From assembly GCF_002343915.1 (NCBI RefSeq), contig NZ_NETK01000001.1, forward strand, positions 5,718,001 through 5,782,000: 64,000 bases of DNA, given 5' to 3'. Made by a program: the position numbers and the translations under genes. The stretch comes from Nannocystis exedens (GTDB lineage: Bacteria > Myxococcota_A > Polyangia > Nannocystales > Nannocystaceae). Below the pieces are notes generated by a model. It did not search any database. It had not been told where the DNA came from and saw nothing but the letters and a program-made list of their open reading frames with translations. Position 1 is the first letter of the stretch. The number at the start of each line of letters is the position of its first letter. Below are positions 59,580 to 64,000 of this stretch, piece by piece.

Positions 59580-60337
59580 TCGATGGTGGCGATGTCTTCG
59601 GCGGCGTAGAACTTGGCCTGAAACGCCTGCATCTCAGGCCGCGTGAACACCTCGGCGCGCGGCTTCTCGATGGCCGCGGCGATCACCTCGGCGACCTCCT
59701 CGACCGGCTGCGCGCCGGGGAGCTGGCGCGAGTCGAGGCCGCCGTGGCGGGCGTTGTGGCCGAAGCCGGTCGCGACCACGCCGGGCAGCACCGTGGTCGC
59801 GTGGATCTCCGGGAACTGCGGCCGCAGCTCGATGCGCACGCTGGCCATCAGCGAGTTCACGGCCGCCTTCGCGGCGCTGTAGGCGCTGCGGATCGGGGTG
59901 AACGGGATCCGCCCGAGCATCGACGAGACGGCGACGATCTGCCCGCGCTGCCGCTCCTTGAAGTGGGGCAGCACCGCCTGCACGGCGTAGAGCACCGACT
60001 TGAAGTTGGTGGCGATCATGTCGTCGACGTCGGCGTCGGTGAGCTGCGAGGGCAGGCAGGAGATCCCGCGGCCGGCGTTGGCGACGAACACGTCGAGCCG
60101 ACCGAACCGGGCGAGCGTCTGCTGCACCAGCCGCTCGTTGTCCTCGCGCCGCGAGACGTCGGTGGGGACGGCGAGCGCGCGCTCGCCGAGGCGACCGGCG
60201 ACGGCCGCCAGCGCCTCGCCGTTGCGGGCCGCGAGCACGATCGTCGCGCCGCGCGCGTGACAGACGTTCGCCAGCGCCTCGCCGATCCCCATCGACGCGC
60301 CGGTGATGACGATGACCTTGTCCTTCATGCCCGGCAT
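59543..60337 (-). CDS. Short-chain dehydrogenase/reductase (SDR C)
   Basis: 264 residues from ATG 60337 (ATG 60328 is also possible). VIVITGASMGIGEALANVCHARG (TGxxxGIG), LDVFVANAGRGI (NAG), QIVAVSSMLGRIPF and SAYSAAKAAVNSL (YxxxK), typical of classical SDRs related to DltE. VLPGVVATGFGHNARHG follows. The C-terminus EVFTRPEMQAFQAKF is longer than a minimal SDR. Its 3' end is duplicated downstream. Substrate unknown. Confidence 0.9.
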   Translation of the reverse strand: MPGMKDKVIVITGASMGIGEALANVCHARGATIVLAARNGEALAAVAGRLGERALAVPTDVSRREDNERLVQQTLARFGRLDVFVANAGRGISCLPSQLTDADVDDMIATNFKSVLYAVQAVLPHFKERQRGQIVAVSSMLGRIPFTPIRSAYSAAKAAVNSLMASVRIELRPQFPEIHATTVLPGVVATGFGHNARHGGLDSRQLPGAQPVEEVAEVIAAAIEKPRAEVFTRPEMQAFQAKFYAAEDIATIEATLGGPPPSRT

Positions 60338-60525
60338 CGTAAAAAATCTCGGCGCGAGGATCAGCCGGGCCGGCCTCTGAACGTCTGTGCATCGCGGCAC
60401 GGCGGCCGACGACCGGGCGCCGACCGCGGGGAGCGGCGCCGTCGAGCCCGCTGGATGCGAAATTTCTCGGGTCATCCTCCGCGGTCGTCGCCCGTGAGCG
60501 GCGCGGCAGAAAGCGAACGAACGCC

Positions 60526-61197
60526 GTGCTCAAGCTCTGCGCGCTCCTCGTCGCCTTCGGGGCCCGCGTCTCGCCGGACGGCGAGCCGCGCTCCGACGAA
60601 TCGAGCGCGACGCGCTCCGACGAAATCACCGCTTCGGCCGATCCGGCCGCGGACGGCAGCTGGGGCTGCATCGTCGACATCCTCGAGGCGAACACCGCCG
60701 CGTATTGCCTGGCCGACTGCGAGGGCTTCGAACCCGACGCCCGGCGCCCCGCCTCTCGTGAAAAGGTCCGGATCGGCGATGTCCCCGACGATGGATGCGC
60801 GAAGCGGGCGAGGGAGTACTGCCAGCAGCGCGGCCTCGACTTGAACTACGCGTGTGGGGCGACTCCTTCACGTGATGAGCGCGGCCCCGGCGGGGGCGCG
60901 CTCGTAATTGCGAGCCCCACGGGCGCACCGGGGGCTCCGCTACGGCGATCACCGCAAGGGCGCGCAAGGGCGCGCTCCGCCTTCGATGACTGCGCCGTCG
61001 TGTCGGCGGTGTCGCACCTCGACCCGACGCAGCGCGCGGGCCTCTCGTCGCCGGGCCCGTTCTGTTACGATGCGGCTTCACCCGCAGCGGGGGATGCATG
61101 CCGGACGCCGCGCGCATCAGCGACTTTCACGTCTGTCCCCACCCCGGGGCCCCGGCGCACGTCGGCGGCCCGATCCACAGCGGCAGCGCCAACGTGA
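60526..61197 (+). CDS. Possible small secreted Cys-rich protein with lost or uncertain 3' end
   Basis: From GTG 60526 the frame gives MLKLCALLVAFGARVSPDGEPRSDESS, then SWGCIVDILEANTAAYCLADCEGFEP and CAKRAREYCQQRGLDLNYACG. This looks like a real Cys-rich secreted domain of about 110 residues. After about 60870 the sequence becomes low-quality and the frame overlaps the PAAR gene start by 100 bases, so the original stop is probably lost by a frameshift. Confidence 0.4.
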   Translation: MLKLCALLVAFGARVSPDGEPRSDESSATRSDEITASADPAADGSWGCIVDILEANTAAYCLADCEGFEPDARRPASREKVRIGDVPDDGCAKRAREYCQQRGLDLNYACGATPSRDERGPGGGALVIASPTGAPGAPLRRSPQGRARARSAFDDCAVVSAVSHLDPTQRAGLSSPGPFCYDAASPAAGDACRTPRASATFTSVPTPGPRRTSAARSTAAAPT

Positions 61198-62111
61198 TCG
61201 TCGGCTTCTTGCCGGCCGCGCGCGAGGGCGACGCGATCGTGTGCTTCCCGCTCGGCCCGGCCGACAAGATCAAGCAGGGCTCGGCGACGGTGCTGATCAA
61301 TTCGCGGCAGGCCGCGCGCCGCACCGATCCGGGCGTCCACATCTCCGGCGACCTGATCGCGGCCGGCTGCCCGACGGTGATCATCGGCGATTCGACGCAG
61401 TGCTTCACCATGCGCAACGCCGCCCGGCGCGGCACGCCCTTCTGCGAGGAGTGCGAGAAGCCGCGGCGCGACGACCTCGACACCCACGACCACTCGGCCC
61501 AGCCGCGCCCGCCCGACCCCGAGACCGCCACGCTCGACGACGACGAGCCGCCGCCGGGCGCCCGCGCGGGCCGCGACGCGATGGTCGACGTCGACGCGGG
61601 CAAGCACGAGCTGGCCGGCGCCGGCGAGGACATGCCGCACGAGCGCATGTCGGCGCGCTTCGCCGTCGCCTACCAGTTCTACGCCGCCCACATCGGCACG
61701 CTCAAGCCGAGCCAGATCCTCTCGCACATCAAGGGCATCGACCTGTCGCGCGCGGTCGAGGTCGTGTCGGTCGCCGAGCAGACCCTGTATCAGCACTGCA
61801 TCCCCGGCGCCGGCCTCGGGCAGTACTTCACGGCCGACCCGAAGACCACGCCCGAGCAGCTCGGCTGCTCGTCGTCGGTGTACCCGATGGTCGGCGACTC
61901 GCCGCGGCCGCCGCCGGTGACGCGGGAGCCGCGGCCGGTCGAGTTCGGCGAGGAGGAGGCGCTGGCGCTGAAGAGCACCAGCGCGGCGATCGACGACGAT
62001 TGGTCGTACAAGCAGAAGGACAAGCCGGCGGCGGACAAGATCGTTCACTGCCCCGGCGGCGGCACGCAGCTGATGATCCCCCGCAAGTTCCACCCGCCGT
62101 TCGGGACGTGA
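61098..62111 (+). CDS. PAAR-domain T6SS effector with Ntox46/Tse6-like toxin domain
   Basis: 337 residues. N-terminal PAAR domain (about 1-105): ISDFHVCPHPGAPAHVGGPIHSGSANVIV, KIKQGSATVLINSRQAARRTDPGVHISGDLIAAGCPTVIIG, the cone that tips the VgrG spike. An Asp/Glu/Pro linker follows. From about 185 the toxin domain runs AYQFYAAHIGTLKPSQILSHIKGIDLSRAVEVVSVAEQTLYQHCIPGAGLGQYFTADP...EQLGCSS, then ALKSTSAAIDDDWS, matching the Ntox46 motif [KR]STxxPxxDxx[ST] except that Pro is Ala. The related Tse6 is an NAD(P)+ glycohydrolase; Ntox46 was first predicted as an RNase. No membrane segments, unlike Tse6. Next gene carries the likely immunity domain. Confidence 0.85.
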   Translation: MPDAARISDFHVCPHPGAPAHVGGPIHSGSANVIVGFLPAAREGDAIVCFPLGPADKIKQGSATVLINSRQAARRTDPGVHISGDLIAAGCPTVIIGDSTQCFTMRNAARRGTPFCEECEKPRRDDLDTHDHSAQPRPPDPETATLDDDEPPPGARAGRDAMVDVDAGKHELAGAGEDMPHERMSARFAVAYQFYAAHIGTLKPSQILSHIKGIDLSRAVEVVSVAEQTLYQHCIPGAGLGQYFTADPKTTPEQLGCSSSVYPMVGDSPRPPPVTREPRPVEFGEEEALALKSTSAAIDDDWSYKQKDKPAADKIVHCPGGGTQLMIPRKFHPPFGT

Positions 62112-62117
62112 CGCGCG

Positions 62118-63239
62118 ATGGCCGACCTCATGCGGATCGTCTCGCGCGACGCGTTCGCCCAGGTGCTCGCCGAGGCCCGCGCGCGCACCCAGGCGCTCGA
62201 CCCGTCGCAATGGCCGCTGCTGCGGCGGATCGCCGACCAGCTCGAGCTCATGGCCCGCGCCACCGCTCGCGGCCGCGTCCCGCACGAGGAAGACCGCGCG
62301 CGCGTCGACGTCGGCCTGATCGCCGCCCGCGAGTTCGAGCAGACCGACCCCGAATACGCCGACCAGCTGCAGGAGCTCGAGTACACGTTCCGCCGCTATC
62401 CCTCGCTGCCGCCCGGCCCGCCGGTGCGGCGCCGCGGCGTGCTGCAGGTGTGGTCGGGGCGCGAGACCTGGCACAAGCTGGTGCTCGAGCCCGGCGTGCC
62501 GCGCACCGTCGGCACCGCGAAGGCCGACTTCGTGGTCGAGCCCCACGCGTCCGGGTCGCCGCAGTTCCAGATCCTCTGGGACGGCGTGGCCGCCCACGTG
62601 CAGGCGATCGATCCGCACCGCATCACCGTCGGCGGCCAGCCCGGCTGGTACGGTGAACTGGCCCACCGCGGGTGGATGACCGCCGGCGCGATCACCTTCC
62701 GCTTCCTCGTCGAGGACTACACCCCGCCGCCCGGGCCGGTGAAGCCGAGCGACGCCGCCCGGGCCGCGCTCGCCGAGCTGCAGCCGCGCAGCCGGGCCGG
62801 CACGCTGTACGCGATCGTCGACGCCGCTCGCTCCGATCGCGCCCTGCAATTGCTCGAGGAGAGCGTCGACGCCTACGCCTCGCTGTACGACGGCGAGCAG
62901 GGGCGGGCCTACGACGACGTCGCGCCGTACCTGGTCCAGCTGCGCGGCGACTCGGGGCTGCTGCAGCGGCTCGTCGACGAGGGCTGGGGCGACGCGTGGG
63001 GCATCTACGTCGAGAGCGGCCGCGACTTCGCGACGGTCCGCCGCCACTTCCGCCAGTTCCTCATGGTCGAGGCCGAGGGCGAGGCGCACCGGCTGTTCTT
63101 CCGCTTCTACGACCCGCGGGTGCTGCACGCGTTCGCGGCCACGATCACGCCGGAGCAGCGCGAGCAGTTCCTCGCCGGCATCGACCGCATCGCGTTCGAG
63201 CGGCCGGACACGGCGGCCCTGGAGTCTCTCTCGGGATAA
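62118..63239 (+). CDS. Fusion of Tsi6-like immunity domain, FHA-like domain and DUF4123 T6SS adaptor
   Basis: 373 residues, six bases after the effector stop. Residues about 1-95 are helical and resemble Tsi6, the immunity protein for Tse6: VDVGLIAAREFEQTDPEYADQLQELEYTF aligns with the Tsi6 stretch LGSIAVKEFDETDPELSRALKDAYY. Residues about 105-205 look like a degenerate FHA domain (RGVLQVWSGRETWHKLVLEPGVPRTVGTAKADFVVEPH), without the phosphothreonine-binding Arg/Ser pair. From about 225, LYAIVDAARSDRALQLLEES...WGDAWGIYVESGRDFATVRRHFRQFLMVEAEGEAHRLFFRFYDPRVLHAF is DUF4123, the chaperone/adaptor that loads PAAR effectors onto VgrG. One protein thus could both protect the cell and deliver the toxin. 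Confidence 0.8.
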   Translation: MADLMRIVSRDAFAQVLAEARARTQALDPSQWPLLRRIADQLELMARATARGRVPHEEDRARVDVGLIAAREFEQTDPEYADQLQELEYTFRRYPSLPPGPPVRRRGVLQVWSGRETWHKLVLEPGVPRTVGTAKADFVVEPHASGSPQFQILWDGVAAHVQAIDPHRITVGGQPGWYGELAHRGWMTAGAITFRFLVEDYTPPPGPVKPSDAARAALAELQPRSRAGTLYAIVDAARSDRALQLLEESVDAYASLYDGEQGRAYDDVAPYLVQLRGDSGLLQRLVDEGWGDAWGIYVESGRDFATVRRHFRQFLMVEAEGEAHRLFFRFYDPRVLHAFAATITPEQREQFLAGIDRIAFERPDTAALESLSG

Positions 63240-63245
63240 AAAGCC

Positions 63246-63755
63246 ATGCTGAAGATCACGCGCGAACAGATGGACGACTTTCGTCGGCGCAGCGTCCGCG
63301 GGTTTCAGGAGCGGATGATGGCCCACCTCGGCGAGCGCTTCCCGCTGCTCAGCGCGGCGCTCGGCGGCCAGGGCGTGACGCGCATGATCGAGAAGGGGCT
63401 CGCCAGCGCGGCGCTGCACGGGATCGTCAAGGAGAAGGACGTCTGCCGGCTGATCGAGCTGATGTGCCTGGTCGGCGACAAGCAGGACGGCGAGCCCGCG
63501 TGGCTGACCCAGGTCCTCGACAGCGCGACGCCGGCCAACTTCTCGGCGCGGCTCGAGCAGCTCGGCGCGCTCGCGTCGGAGCGGCTGGCGCAGGACGGCG
63601 AGGGGCCGGCCGAGCCGGCGCAGCGGCAAGAAGCCGCGGCGGCGCTGTCCCCGGGTGCCCCGCGTCCGTTCGACGAGCGCGCGAAGGTCGAAGATCCCGT
63701 CACGCCGTGTCCGGCCCCGCCGGGCAAGAAGCGGCTGACCTCGTTCTCCTCGTAG
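63246..63755 (+). CDS. T6SS effector-locus accessory protein
   Basis: 169 residues, six bases after the adaptor stop. MLKITREQMDDFRRRSVRGFQERMMAHLGERFPLLSA...GVTRMIEKGLASAALHGIVKEKDVCRLIELMCLVG is the pattern of a small conserved protein found next to PAAR/DUF4123 genes in many T6SS loci. The C-terminal third is Pro/Ala/Glu-rich and probably disordered (SPGAPRPFDERAKVEDPVTPCPAPPGKKRL). Function unproven; it may assist effector loading. Same operon as the effector and the adaptor. Confidence 0.75.
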   Translation: MLKITREQMDDFRRRSVRGFQERMMAHLGERFPLLSAALGGQGVTRMIEKGLASAALHGIVKEKDVCRLIELMCLVGDKQDGEPAWLTQVLDSATPANFSARLEQLGALASERLAQDGEGPAEPAQRQEAAAALSPGAPRPFDERAKVEDPVTPCPAPPGKKRLTSFSS

Positions 63756-63791
63756 TCGCGCATCAACGCAGCAGGCGAGACCGCGGCCCGC

Positions 63792-64000
63792 TCAGGAGAC
63801 GGGGCGCGGCCGCGGCAGCGGGATGGGCACCGGGCTGCAGGTGCCGTCCTCGCCGCAGATGCCCTCGAGCTCGCCGGTGATCGCCGGGGCCACGCCGGGC
63901 TCCTGGCGGTCGCGGGCCTTGTCGCCGACGCGGAAGCGATCGGGCGAGCTCCAGTGCTCGGGTCGGGTCAATTGCGCGTTGTCCTGGTAGGCCTTGAAGT
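63792..64000 (-). CDS. Partial gene at window edge, C-terminal 69 codons
   Basis: Minus-strand frame FKAYQDNAQLTRPEHWSSPDRFRVGDKARDRQEPGVAPAITGELEGICGEDGTCSPVPIPLPRPRPVS ending in TGA at 63792-63794. Codons end almost only in G/C. The start lies outside the window. No family recognised from this part. Convergent with the T6SS operon with 36 bases between stops. Confidence 0.6.
   Translation of the reverse strand, partial: FKAYQDNAQLTRPEHWSSPDRFRVGDKARDRQEPGVAPAITGELEGICGEDGTCSPVPIPLPRPRPVS

Overview
The window is very GC-rich with almost exclusively G/C third codon positions. It carries many lipoproteins with long Thr/Asp/Ser/Gly-rich linkers, Cys-rich DUF4215 repeats, a kinase/ATPase/histidine-kinase fusion and bacterial enhancer-binding proteins. 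This points to a predatory myxobacterium, most like the Nannocystis/Plesiocystis branch; the genus is inferred from gene style only. No rRNA, tRNA, insertion sequence or CRISPR array was recognised.

Layout. 1-8.3 kb: end of a DMT transporter, a WGR/beta-propeller protein, an orphan SiaC-like protein, small lipoproteins, a zinc-protease lipoprotein, a mosaic pseudogene built from pieces of two neighbours, an ABC transporter (permease and ATPase) and a host-attachment-type protein. 8.3-15.3 kb: a repeat-rich spacer, a 1699-residue kinase/ATPase/GAF/histidine kinase and a divergent saccharopine-dehydrogenase-like enzyme. 15.6-22.4 kb: BP74-like protein, lipoprotein, NAD-binding protein, GNAT, ornithine-cyclodeaminase homologue and an RNA-repair pair (RNA ligase plus HD-polynucleotide kinase). 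22.4-36.1 kb: a decayed gene, a DUF4215 lipoprotein, a TetR/HD pair with two operator-like sites, an Fe-S/MBL hydrolase, an FG-GAP lipoprotein, an MFS/LysR pair and an NtrC-like regulator lacking the sigma-54 loop. 36.5-43.3 kb: receiver protein, globin-coupled NtrB-like kinase with a canonical NtrC regulator, a 45-residue membrane protein, a lipoprotein and an L,D-transpeptidase. 43.3-47.3 kb: LysR with two SDRs, HxlR with an FMN reductase. 47.5-53.1 kb: a polyhydroxybutyrate-use cluster (intracellular depolymerase, 3-hydroxybutyrate dehydrogenase, extracellular depolymerase, and a convergent hydrolase lipoprotein). 53.5-60.3 kb: HMG-CoA synthase, secreted proteins, J-domain protein, SDR. 61.1-64 kb: a type VI secretion cargo module made of a PAAR toxin, a protein fusing a Tsi6-like immunity domain, an FHA-like domain and a DUF4123 adaptor, and a small accessory protein.

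Two things stand out. First, about 20 copies of a short palindromic element built on ACATGT/GGACATGTCC are spread across the window. They lie mostly just after stop codons or just before starts, and their arms vary together. One copy extends the C-terminus of a sorting-tail protein and one supplies the ribosome-binding site of a regulator. Second, the T6SS module joins immunity and cargo-adaptor functions in one polypeptide. The window also keeps several gene remnants, suggesting active duplication and decay.
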